A stretch of 64,000 nucleotides of DNA from the NCBI GenBank assembly GCA_016169945.1, contig JADLSH010000036.1:496001-560000 (forward strand), read 5' to 3'. This stretch comes from Trachythela sp. YZ-2020 (lineage: Eukaryota; Cnidaria; Anthozoa; Malacalcyonacea; Clavulariidae). Below the pieces are notes generated by a model that was not told where the DNA came from, did not search any database, and worked only from the letters and a program-made list of their open reading frames with translations. Position numbers and translations under genes: made by a program. Each line of letters opens with the position of its first letter. Position 1 is the stretch's first letter. Of the stretch, positions 1-7,776 are shown in pieces.

Positions 1-39
1 TGCAACTTTAGGCCCTCTGGCAGGAACCGAACCTGCGGC
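1..39 (-). repeat. tRNA-derived SINE, 3' portion (split by the Polinton)
   Basis: On the minus strand this reads as a pol III B box (GGTTCGGTTCC) followed by a SINE body. The other half, with the A-box side of the tRNA-like head, lies at 12403-12450. Removing the Polinton and one TGCGGC copy gives a continuous tRNA-like head that aligns with the intact relative at 14911-15007. Confidence 0.75.
34..39. repeat. Target site duplication TGCGGC, left copy
   Basis: Identical to 12403-12408 and directly abutting the inverted ends. Six bases is the length Polinton integrases generate. Confidence 0.9.
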
Positions 40-199
40 AGTAGCTTACCCCGTCTATCCAGCGTATAATTAGTATTCAAAATGGCGTCGCGTGCGCACG
101 GTAGTAATTAGCATGCAAGCCGCCATATTGGAAAGTGACGTACCTTCTGAAGTTGCGTAACCTAGAGGTTGGAAGTAAGAATAATAATGAGGTGACGTA

Positions 200-342
200 A
201 CGTAAAGCGTTGCGTAACATAAAGCGTTGCGTAACATAAAGCGTTGCGTAACGTTTAAATACTAATAGCGTTGCGTAACATAAAGCGTTGCGTAACGTTT
301 AAATACTAATAGCGTTGCGTAACATAAAGCGTTGCGTAACAT
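200..342. repeat. 17-bp subterminal tandem repeats of the Polinton (left)
   Basis: Units of GCGTTGCGTAACATAAA alternate with a variant followed by GTTTAAATACTAATA. The core GTTGCGTAAC is a near-palindrome. The mirror array is at about 12084-12246. Such arrays may bind the replication or integration machinery; that role is inference. Confidence 0.8.
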
Positions 343-354
343 CCATACCGAGAG

Positions 355-360
355 TATAAA
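355..360 (+). promoter_or_regulatory. TATA box in the left TIR
   Basis: TATAAA lies 218 bp upstream of the ATG at 573, and the TIR carries it to the other end as TTTATA at 12065-12070 (- strand), 213 bp before the polymerase ATG. Both terminal genes would thus share one duplicated promoter. The long leader contains a possible GTAAAT donor and TAG acceptor, not proven. Confidence 0.5.
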
Positions 361-572
361 CTGAGGATATAGATGCTACTCGGTATATTGTTCACGGCTT
401 TCACAGAGAGAACATTGTTGGATATATTTATTGCGAAAAGACTGGCTTTGATATATTGTTCACAGAGAAAACTTTACTGGACTGCTTTGAATTTTAAAAG
501 ACCTGATTTTAAAGGTAAATACCTATACGTCTGTTAATTTATGTAAACTTTCTTGGTCGTGGTAGACAGTAA

Positions 573-1518
573 ATGAACTTAAAACACTTTTTGTTTAGAC
601 ATGCATACGAGAATAAGCAATTGTCAAACTCTAACAGAGTTAAGCTCCTTGGAGAGAACGTGTGCCTTCAATGAAACCGAACGGCGGTTAGTGTTCGAAA
701 GACAAATGGAAATCTTTCAACTCTCTGACAGCTCTCTTGCCACCGGTTCTAAGTGTACTTGGAAGTTTGTTGGTAAAATGAAGCATACCAAACGAATGGT
801 ATTGGTTCCTGAGGATGTGTTGCATAGATACGAACAGAAACAAAGGCTTGAAACGGCACCGCTTATGGCTAACATGATGCATAAAGATACGGCAATGTCA
901 AATATTCTTCAACGTACGAATATGGATGATGCTGAAAATATACTATGCGAACATGGAACGTTATCTAGATCTAAGACGTCAAAAGGATAGTCAAATACCA
1001 ACCGTTCGGATAGCACCTCACATTGAAAACAAAGAAGGGATTTTGCCGGGAGAGAGAGAGCTCGTTTATCTGATGTGACCATTGTCGACCATATACCTAA
1101 AACAATGCGTCCAAGAGCTACAGCACTTTTAAACCGTTTGAAAGCAAGACCGGACGTTATTTCTTGGGATGAATCTGGACAAGTCAACCTGGACGGTAGG
1201 AAAATTCCACAGTCAAACATATCAGATCTCATCAGCGATGCCATGAGAGGGAGAAAGAATTTTAATCCTACAGGTTCGAAGTAATTTTTCCGTGCTTTAT
1301 CAAAGATGAATATGCCTACAGATCTTGTAAGGAATGAGGAAAGATGGAGACAAGCCCAAATGGACAGTTCGTCTGAAGAAGAGGTTCATTACAGCAGTCC
1401 GCAACGTGCAAGCCAGCGGGGTACAAGCTCACAGCGTACAACCCCCTTAAAGTATTTGCAAACCTTTCTAAAGAAACGTGAAGAAACAAGTAAGCCTGAA
1501 CAACCTCAAAAACAATGA
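573..1518 (+). pseudogene. Polinton left-terminal gene, conserved protein of unknown function (broken)
   Basis: The start codon at 573 lies in the TIR. The N-terminal module (cysteine and glutamate-rich, about 45 residues) resembles the N-terminus of the opposite terminal gene. The C-terminal half (1075-1518) has a compact motif around ISWDESGQV and IPQSNISDLI, which I recall from other Polintons without a known function, then a Ser/Arg-rich tail. Four lesions are visible: a frame change near 600, another near 933, a third in the GAGAGAGA run near 1052-1060, and a TAA stop at 1282-1284 that splits otherwise continuous sequence. An AATAAA follows near 1529. It is recognised as a recurrent Polinton family only; no activity is claimed. 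Confidence 0.65.
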
Positions 1519-1664
1519 TTTAGATATTAAATAAACAACATGTAATTGTTTTGAAGTTAATAAATTTTTAAAGTCTTTTCCTGTCATTTTTGGCACGGTA
1601 ATAAGACTCTTCTTACTTGTCATTTTTGTTTTTTAAAGCGCTAAAGGCATTGTGGGACTAGAAA

Positions 1665-2154
1665 TCAATTAAGGCCAACATAGGGCTGTTTTAACATAAC
1701 TTTATAATGAGTTTTAACAAACCGAGACACTTTTGCGTCATTTAACATAGTATCATTATTGAATAACTGTACGATCTTATTCATGCTTTGTCCTCGTGCT
1801 CTATGGCTAAGGTAAAATATGCAATACTGGCCACACAGTCACATCTGACCAAACACTTTGCAGTTTACGAGTGTTAAATTCCCATTCATAAGACTCTAAA
1901 AAGTCTCCAAACGAATTCCTATAGTAATCTGGTGGCTGTCCATAACTGTCGAAAATTTCTCCTTTCTCTTTTGATGGAAAGTAAAAGGCCACCCAATGCG
2001 TTCCTGGTTCTGCGCTCGGATCAGTGTTTGCGATAAATCTACATGGATATTTATCGATCGTCTGAGGTAGCTTATCACTAGGAAACACGCCGCAAAACCT
2101 CTTGCTTGTTATAGGATCTTGTTCCAGTGCACGAGTTATCTGTAATGTATTCAT
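1665..2154 (-). pseudogene. Adenain-like cysteine protease (capsid maturation), frameshifted
   Basis: The frame from 2154 has the family layout: His in GTHWVAFYF, an acidic/Asn-type residue in FDSYGQP, then a shift near 1830-1845. The catalytic-cysteine segment (CGQYC, then YLSHRARG) continues in another frame to the stop at 1665-1667. Adenovirus-type proteases of this length (about 160 residues) cleave capsid and core precursors during assembly. The start codon abuts the stop codon of the major capsid gene (2155-2157), so the two probably share a transcript. The shift separates the His and Cys of the active site, so this copy should be inactive unless the shift is a sequence error. Confidence 0.8.
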
Positions 2155-3487
2155 CTATCCAGAGTAATCGTAAACGACGTTTCTCTCAGAATCAATTTGA
2201 ATCAGGTTTTCAAATTCCCCGTAACAGACGAGACTCACAGCTGCTGCCGGTGCGGCAGAGAACTTGATGTCAACTGCTAGATTTCCTCGTTGAACAGCAT
2301 TAAAATGAGGTGACGACCCACACATATCTGGGGTCAGATCGAAAGCATAAACTGCATATCCTTTTGGAAATTCTTCTCGTGTTATATCGATTCGTTCCCT
2401 GTGTTGTAATACATTTTTCCCGTACCAGAAAACAATGTACTGAATGCTTCAACAAATCTGGGGTTTGCACCAAAGGAAAGCTGCATCGGTTTAAACGGCA
2501 TATCTTCTCCATTCACGGTTATTCCAATAGAAGACACGTTAAAATGTTGAAAGTTGTACGGATTCTTCTTGTATGCGCCATTAAACGCTGCGCTATCGAC
2601 CAATCCAAAGAGAAACGATTTCGGTACAAGTCCATTAAAGATGTTATCTTTCCTCAGGGAGGGATTCCCTGCGGGAACAATGAAACTCTTGCACTCCACG
2701 CGACGAACAGGATAGATAGCCGGCCTTTTTTCAATGCAATTTCATGAGCCACAGAAATGCTTGGACTAACTTTCACCTTACGTATCTTGAGATAGGCGTC
2801 GATTAGCTTTACTCTGTAATCAACATCGTCCTCAGACGCCATCAGACAAAACTCTTTGCTACTTCGATTCAGAATAACTTTCAAGTCAACAAAACTTAGC
2901 AGGAGACGTTCGGTGAAAAACATGTCGCTGAATATAGGTCCGGTCATTTCAATAGTTCCACTTGTCTTGCTGAATTCATATCTTGCTTTAAGACCAAGGT
3001 TGGCTGCGGCACCTGCTAATGTTGGGTCGGCAACGTCCATTTTCCCTCCCGTGTCTTTATAAAACATAGAGCTGGTAATTTGTGACTCTTTCGCTGACGG
3101 ATTATAATTGAGGAGGGTTTCCAGATATGCACGGTACACGTAAGTTCCAGTGGCTTGTGTCACTTGCTTTTCTTTCAAAAACACGTCGACTTGTTTGAAC
3201 AGACTGTGTAGGAAATTGTTCACAACTCCGACCTTTTCGTCTGCGTCAAGATTTGCACTGTCTGCTTTAGTCACTTTTGCTCTCATCACAAGAATCGTTT
3301 TTGATAAATCGACATAATCTTCAGTGCCTGGAGGCAGGAACGTGATTGGACCACCGTCTGATACACTGGAAACAGGTTGATGATCTATCGAATGCCCTTT
3401 TTCCAAACTGACTTGTGTTGGAGGTATAGAGAACAGATCGAGTTCTGTCTTTGTGCATTCTTGTGACTTGGAATGTACGAGATACAT
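2155..3487 (-). pseudogene. Major capsid protein, hexon-type double jelly roll (two frameshifts)
   Basis: The first 250 residues (frame from 3487) match the Polinton MCP family, related to the C. elegans F54H12.2-type proteins: an early PGTEDYVDLS segment, NNFLHSLFKQVDVFL and YVYRAYLETLLNYNP. One base appears missing in a run of six A near 2726, and the downstream frame (2699 to about 2395) continues with the family's RKDNIFNGLVP region. A second shift near 2395 leads to a C-terminal segment ending at 2155. The total is about 440 codons, a normal length for the family. It forms the trimeric capsomers of a predicted icosahedral virion. Flanked by pX-like (upstream) and protease (downstream) genes in the usual morphogenesis block. 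Confidence 0.88.
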
Positions 3488-3489
3488 GT

Positions 3490-3981
3490 TTATCCGAATA
3501 TGTCAGGAGCTGTTTTCCGCTTCTTGGTCTGACTGCTTATGGTAATAGATGCCGATGCCTTTCTCTTTTCAACTGTTTTTCGCTTCTTGGTCTGATTGCT
3601 TCTGGTAGTGGATGCCTTTCTCTTTTTAGCTTGCTTTGTACGTTTTCCACTTCCTGTTTGAGCATAAGTTTGAAGTCTATTAACGGCTTTTCCCTTTGCG
3701 ACGTTTACAGCTTCTTTCCCTCTGGTTTTTACTGCTTCTTTTAGATTTCGTCCAGAAGCAACGTCTCCTAGCACATTAGCTCCAGCATTCAAAGCAATTT
3801 TACCAATAGCTTTTGCTCCACTTTTTACCATAGGCATGACTGCTCTTGCAACGCTACGAAACAGACCACCGAGTCCATAACCCATTTGTCCATGACCCAC
3901 TTGCCATGGACTGCCTCTGAAAACAGGCATCCCACGTCCTTGCTGTTGATCAAGATCGTAACGTACGTATGGATTATTCAT
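3490..3981 (-). CDS. pX/pVI-like basic minor virion protein
   Basis: 163 residues, intact. The N-terminal 45 residues are Gly/Gln-rich, then comes a hydrophobic amphipathic stretch (about 40-80: LGGLFRSVARAVMPMVKSGA), and the C-terminal 60 residues are Lys/Arg-rich with three KKRK-type nuclear localisation or DNA-binding clusters. This architecture is seen in adintovirus and Polinton proteins likened to adenovirus core pX or pVI, which condense DNA or disturb membranes. Its place between minor and major capsid genes agrees with a virion role. The exact homology is inferred from composition and context, not catalytic residues. Confidence 0.7.
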   Translation of the reverse strand: MNNPYVRYDLDQQQGRGMPVFRGSPWQVGHGQMGYGLGGLFRSVARAVMPMVKSGAKAIGKIALNAGANVLGDVASGRNLKEAVKTRGKEAVNVAKGKAVNRLQTYAQTGSGKRTKQAKKRKASTTRSNQTKKRKTVEKRKASASITISSQTKKRKTAPDIFG

Positions 3982-3983
3982 TT

Positions 3984-4498
3984 TTAGGTAAAATAAGTAT
4001 GTTGTCTGAAGTGCAGTGTTGTCACCACCTTCCCGTGTTCAAATGGCACAGGATCGCCTGTGTTACATCTTTTCCTCCAAACCCAAGCATAATCGACATT
4101 CTTCCTGTTCTTAGAAATAGTTGGTATCCATTTTTCACCTGAACTGTCACTTTTCCAGTGCGAGCATTAAACGACAACTTAATGTTGTCGTTAACATCTT
4201 TTGCCAATGCTTTATTGGTGGCTTTGATAAGATCTTGCATTGTTTCGTAGTAACCGTAATCAATAATTGTCACCAAAAAATATCCACTTCTGTCCGCGTA
4301 ATAGATATGACTGTCGACTCCCCTTGCTAAAGTATACCACGAGTTAGGGTAAGAGATGGAATACAAACCAACTTCCCAATCGCCATTCAAATCAATGGTT
4401 TGTGGTAATTTTACACGATAACTAGTCGTTTTGTTATCGGGAAAGACATCCAGGGATGCATTGCTAGGAAGCGTAAGATAAAAATGTGTTCCACTCAT
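3984..4498 (-). pseudogene. Minor capsid protein, penton-type single jelly roll (internally deleted)
   Basis: I choose the ATG at 4498 (MSGTHFYL) over the upstream in-frame ATG at 4528, because the family starts with this motif. The N-terminal part is typical: a Tyr/Thr-rich strand, SYRVKLPQTIDLNGDWEVGL and YPNSWY. After about residue 150 (GFGGKDV) the sequence jumps to the extreme C-terminal region in a different frame, ending at 3984. The central part of the jelly roll, some tens of codons, is missing. Penton proteins occupy five-fold vertices, so this copy cannot give a normal vertex protein. Confidence 0.75.
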
Positions 4499-4545
4499 TG
4501 TCACTACTAAAGTGTGAATAAAAGACACACAACACAGACGCTGAT

Positions 4546-5619
4546 TTAAATCTTATTTATTTGAGACGCACGTACCCACGAATTAAACTTGTTCGGGTAC
4601 CCTAACCATTTTACAAGATATTGTACATTGTTGCCTATACCACGTTTCTTCAAAACTTTTTCAACTTCGTAGACGTCATCCTGCTTGATAACCTTTTGCA
4701 ACTCTTTCTCGTAAAACGTTCCTTTCAGTTCTTCGCCATCATAATCTTTCAACTTATACACGGGAGGATCACGAGGCACTTGTTTGCTTACGGTAAAGAT
4801 TTCTTTTGAGAAGTTTGGCAAGTAACCTTTTTCAAATTTACGTTTGATTTTACTAATTCTAACTTGATCACCAATCTTAAACTTATACTTTTTCTTGCTT
4901 ATTGCACTGTGATCATCATACAAAGTGTGCCATACTTTCTTTTCGTTTTCAACAGTTACATCTGCTGGTTTTGTTTTCATACTACGATGAACACTATGAT
5001 TGTAAGAATACACTAAATCAGGCAGCATGTCAATGTATCTCATTGTTTTCTTGGCTGTAAAGTATCGCCACATCTTCGTCTTCAGAGTACGAATCAAACG
5101 TTCTACGATAGAGGCTTTCGTTTCGTTGTACGTGTTATACAGTTCTATGTCTTCTTCTTTCATCAACGCTCGAAAATGTTTGTTTAAAAACTCTGTTCCT
5201 TGATCAGTCATGATCTTTTCAGGCTTGCGTCCAGAAGACAAAATGATTTTGAAAGCTTCAACCAGAGAAGGACCTGTTTTATTTTTCAAAGGAACTACCC
5301 AAGCATACTTTGAAAACACGTCAATGCAAACGAGCAGATATCGATACCCATCGTTAAAATTTTGCATGAACTGTGTGTCCGCTAAATCCATCTGCCATTG
5401 CTGGTCGATGCCACCCACGATCACTCGGTTTCTTTTAAAATTGAGACGAATAGGTTTATGTAAAGTGTATGCATCCTGTTTCATCAGCCATTCTTTAATT
5501 TTCTTACGGCTAATATCAAATTTCCCCTCCTTTTTCACGTCATTGTACAAACGATCCACTCCACCATATCCCCCTGAACGTTTTGGATCGTAATAGACAC
5601 TAGACAGGTACTCGTCCAT
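4546..5619 (-). CDS. Polinton integrase (DDE, retroviral type) with C-terminal chromodomain
   Basis: 357 residues and uninterrupted, the best preserved enzyme in the element. The N-terminal region carries the zinc/helix segment (YGGVDRLYNDVKKEGKF). The RNase-H-like core has D78 (WQMDLADTQF), D139 (KIMTDQGTEF) and E173 (KASIVERLIRT), spacing DD(33)E. After an SH3-like region (KFKIGDQVRI), a chromodomain occupies about 314-355 with aromatic residues in YLVKWLGY. It joins element ends to 6-bp staggered target sites; the flanking TGCGGC repeat is its expected product. The chromodomain may guide it to marked chromatin. It starts the leftward capsid block, and 27 bp separate it from the next ORF. 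Confidence 0.93.
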   Translation of the reverse strand: MDEYLSSVYYDPKRSGGYGGVDRLYNDVKKEGKFDISRKKIKEWLMKQDAYTLHKPIRLNFKRNRVIVGGIDQQWQMDLADTQFMQNFNDGYRYLLVCIDVFSKYAWVVPLKNKTGPSLVEAFKIILSSGRKPEKIMTDQGTEFLNKHFRALMKEEDIELYNTYNETKASIVERLIRTLKTKMWRYFTAKKTMRYIDMLPDLVYSYNHSVHRSMKTKPADVTVENEKKVWHTLYDDHSAISKKKYKFKIGDQVRISKIKRKFEKGYLPNFSKEIFTVSKQVPRDPPVYKLKDYDGEELKGTFYEKELQKVIKQDDVYEVEKVLKKRGIGNNVQYLVKWLGYPNKFNSWVRASQINKI

Positions 5620-5646
5620 GTCCGAGCATAGAATGAGAGAAATATT

Positions 5647-5886
5647 TTATTCTTCGACGTTTTGAATGGTGTGTTCGACATTTTGAATACAGTTAATGTG
5701 TTCGTCATTTGTCAAAGCATCGTTTTCAACAGGTTTGTAGTTTTTGATAGTTTTACTGTTATATCCCCTCTGCAAATGTCCTTCGAGATTGAGATCATTG
5801 CGACCAACACTTATACCTACTCTAAACATTTTCTGTTTGTTATGATTTTTATTAATCTTTGGATTTTTGCTAGCAGAGTGACCCAT
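5647..5886 (-). CDS. Small Polinton protein, possible N-myristoylated (unknown function)
   Basis: An open frame runs from 5955, but the internal Met at 5886 is the better start: it yields MGHSASKNPK, a consensus-like N-myristoylation signal (MGxxxS), and the upstream codons overlap a TATA box for the gene at 6009. The resulting protein is 79 residues, Asn/Lys-rich, with no recognised domain. It immediately precedes the integrase in the same direction. A myristoylated virion or membrane protein is plausible but unproven, and the frame could be chance. Confidence 0.35.
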   Translation of the reverse strand: MGHSASKNPKINKNHNKQKMFRVGISVGRNDLNLEGHLQRGYNSKTIKNYKPVENDALTNDEHINCIQNVEHTIQNVEE

Positions 5887-5939
5887 GTTTACACTGTGGC
5901 TTCTACTATACTCTGAAGATACCAGACGTGTACGTGTGG

Positions 5940-5946
5940 TATAAAA
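5940..5946 (+). promoter_or_regulatory. TATA box for the gene at 6009
   Basis: TATAAAA lies about 65 bp upstream of the ATG at 6009, in the short divergent interval between the integrase-side block and the rightward small-gene block. Confidence 0.5.
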
Positions 5947-6008
5947 CATCTTCAACTAACGAAAACCTGTCAAACATTCTCTGATAGTCGTGAAATAAAG
6001 AGCTAATC

Positions 6009-6419
6009 ATGTATCGTTCGTCTAAACATTTCGACATTGACAATAAAGAATTAGTTCTTCATCATCGTCAGAAACGTATTGAAAAGAAACTGTTGAAAAG
6101 TTACGCTGCAGAAATCGCGTCAATTATATCTCGCCTTGTTGTTGAAAATTGCAATGGTTGTATCATTGATCATCCGTCTCAAACACAACATCAGTGCCTC
6201 ATGATGGAAAAGGATGAGCAGTTATGTTTATACTTTGACCATGCTTTGGAAAAGATTTCAGAAGCAAATGTCATGGAGACTTTTACCAAAAGTTTGAATG
6301 ATATTAAACCTAGAGTGAATGGTCTTGAAATGCTCAAGTATACGTGTAATGATTGGAGAACTGTCTTTTGTGCAGATCAGAGACGGGTGCTAAAACAAGA
6401 GACCTTTAAGTTATTGTAA
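6009..6419 (+). CDS. Conserved Polinton protein with Cys/His motif, unknown function
   Basis: 136 residues, intact, starting at ATG 6009. The central segment has two cysteines in CNGCIIDHPSQTQHQCLMM, a spacing that suggests a small metal-binding or disulfide knuckle, flanked by predicted helices rich in Glu/Lys. I recall the DHPSQ..H.CLM signature from other Polintons, where it has no assigned function. A TATA box lies upstream at 5940 and the next gene follows after 71 bp. It is probably one of the accessory genes of the rightward block; it is not a shadow, because its composition and promoter agree with its neighbours. Confidence 0.7.
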   Translation: MYRSSKHFDIDNKELVLHHRQKRIEKKLLKSYAAEIASIISRLVVENCNGCIIDHPSQTQHQCLMMEKDEQLCLYFDHALEKISEANVMETFTKSLNDIKPRVNGLEMLKYTCNDWRTVFCADQRRVLKQETFKLL

Positions 6420-6448
6420 CTGAACAGGAAGTGTAACAATCATGATTG

Positions 6449-6455
6449 TATAAAG
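6449..6455 (+). promoter_or_regulatory. TATA box for the gene at 6491
   Basis: TATAAAG lies about 40 bp before the ATG at 6491, a spacing repeated in this block at 6906 and 7240. Each small gene appears to have its own promoter. Confidence 0.45.
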
Positions 6456-6490
6456 TAACACGGTTTTAAAATGTGTCTTCAGTTTGCAAT

Positions 6491-6805
6491 ATGCCTGGGA
6501 AGAGTAAACACAGTTCCCGTAAGAGATCGTCAAAGAGAAACGTTTTTGGCTCGTTACGCAATGAACCAGTTAAGAGAAACAATCGAAAAAGAACCATTTT
6601 GGGCCATAGGAGAAGCATAAAAAATGTTACGCGTCAGAATAGAACCACATCACACAGAATGGTGGACTCCTTACGTAAACGAACAGACAGCTATTCTACG
6701 ATGTTCAAACGATCCAAAGTGGTGATTAAAAAAGCAGGAAAGACATGTAAAAGAATCGAAAAAGAACTTCTTATACTAAAACGTGAACATTGTAAAGCTG
6801 TGTAA
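6491..6805 (+). CDS. Small highly basic Polinton protein (DNA-binding/core-like)
   Basis: 104 residues from the ATG at 6491 (MPGKSKHSSRKRS). Arg, Lys and Ser dominate, with repeated basic clusters throughout and no hydrophobic core in the first 80 residues; the C-terminus is more helical (KRIEKELLILKRE). The composition suggests nucleic-acid binding, as in viral core or histone-like proteins. No family is recognised. An AT-rich tail follows the stop. Confidence 0.55.
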   Translation: MPGKSKHSSRKRSSKRNVFGSLRNEPVKRNNRKRTILGHRRSIKNVTRQNRTTSHRMVDSLRKRTDSYSTMFKRSKVVIKKAGKTCKRIEKELLILKREHCKAV

Positions 6806-6905
6806 TTAAAATCAGAAACAATAATTACTTTCTGCTGTTATTTATTTCTCTGTAAGGTTATAAACATCTAAAATCAAGTGGAAGCATTCAAATGCAGCAA
6901 TTCCC

Positions 6906-6913
6906 TATAAAAA
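6906..6913 (+). promoter_or_regulatory. TATA box for the gene at 6977
   Basis: TATAAAAA lies 71 bp upstream of the ATG at 6977, followed by a short leader. Confidence 0.5.
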
Positions 6914-6976
6914 CACTGCGTCACCTCTGCTTTTGATCACAATCGCTCGACAGTGTCATAGCAAAGTGCACACAAC

Positions 6977-7211
6977 ATGACTATCAACATACTGTTCATG
7001 GCCGAGAATCAACTTGTGCTTCGTATCAATATGTGTGCTTCTAGTTTTGAAAATAAAATCTTAAATGATTTGACAGATGAAGAGTTTGAGAAAGGGGTTG
7101 CCGTTTATGATGATCGAGAAGGTTTGGTATGCATGTGTTAACCTTGGATATATTTCTGAAGATTACGATATCATGGGGAAGTTTCTTGACGAAATGAAAG
7201 TCACTCCATAA
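6977..7211 (+). pseudogene. Small Polinton ORF, frameshifted, unknown function
   Basis: The ATG at 6977 opens 54 codons (MTINILFMAENQ...). The frame closes at a TAA near 7140, but one-base-shifted sequence continues (NLGYISEDYDIMGKFLDEM) to a TAA at 7209-7211, giving about 77 codons in total. The protein is acidic. It has its own TATA box and lies between two genes with the same arrangement, so it is likely a real small gene with one indel near 7125. No homologue is recognised. Confidence 0.4.
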
Positions 7212-7239
7212 GCAGAAAATGTAACAATTTGAAAAAATC

Positions 7240-7247
7240 TATAAAAA
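7240..7247 (+). promoter_or_regulatory. TATA box for the gene at 7302
   Basis: TATAAAAA lies 62 bp before the ATG at 7302. Confidence 0.5.
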
Positions 7248-7301
7248 CCCGGCACCTTTCCTGATTTTTATCAGATCAAACAAACATTTTAAAGAAGCAA
7301 C

Positions 7302-7655
7302 ATGGTTTGGAGAAACATTGTAACGCATTGGCTTTCGGATAAAATTATAACGCAAGAGGGAAATCTGGCAACTCTGCATTTGATGCGACTTTTGATAGAG
7401 AAGAATATAATACCTGCAACGCTTGTCGATAATGCAACGTTGCACTCAATTATGTTGACGCAAATCATATTGGAAACATTAACAGGTGTATCGGTACATC
7501 GAGCCCCCCAGGGACCAAACTTTACCTATTGTATGAACGCAAAGGAAATGATGATGTGGGACTTGGCTAGAAAAAACGAAAAACAAATCGCAACGCTAGA
7601 AGAAGAAACGGGGGTGAATTTGGATCATTATCACAAACTAAACATTGGAAATTAA
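7302..7655 (+). CDS. Polinton accessory protein, unknown function
   Basis: 117 residues, intact. Predicted mostly helical: hydrophobic, Leu/Ile-rich N-terminal half (ATLHLMRLLIEKNIIPATLV), then an acidic and Met-rich C-terminal half with a short coiled-coil-like stretch (RKNEKQIATLEEETG). No signal peptide or catalytic motif is visible. It is the last gene of the rightward block and converges on the polymerase gene, whose stop is about 120 bp away. The family is unknown to me. Confidence 0.5.
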   Translation: MVWRNIVTHWLSDKIITQEGNLATLHLMRLLIEKNIIPATLVDNATLHSIMLTQIILETLTGVSVHRAPQGPNFTYCMNAKEMMMWDLARKNEKQIATLEEETGVNLDHYHKLNIGN

Positions 7656-7776
7656 CTTTGAGATCAGACGATCCTGTAACATTTATTTCAAACTTTTAAC
7701 AACAATTAAGCATAGAAAACTTTTAATTATATTTTAAAGGTATAACTGTTTCAATAAATAGAACGGTTCTTTGTAT

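Larger units (their letters stand above)
40..604. repeat. Polinton left terminal inverted repeat
   Basis: Inverted copy of about 11824-12402. Only a few substitutions are visible in the outer 170 bases; the copies differ mainly in the number of internal GCGTTGCGTAACATAAA units. The repeat runs past the promoter into the first codons of the terminal gene, so both end genes begin inside a TIR. Confidence 0.9.

Noticed and set aside
40..604. LTRs at the Polinton ends
   Set aside because: The end repeats are inverted, not direct, and bounded by a 6-bp duplication.
1280..1286. Read-through or recoding at the TAA in the left terminal gene
   Set aside because: Other lesions in the same gene make a simple nonsense mutation more likely.
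2310..2747. 145-codon + frame across the capsid region
   Set aside because: Shadow of the major capsid gene, whose motifs are on the minus strand in two shifted frames.
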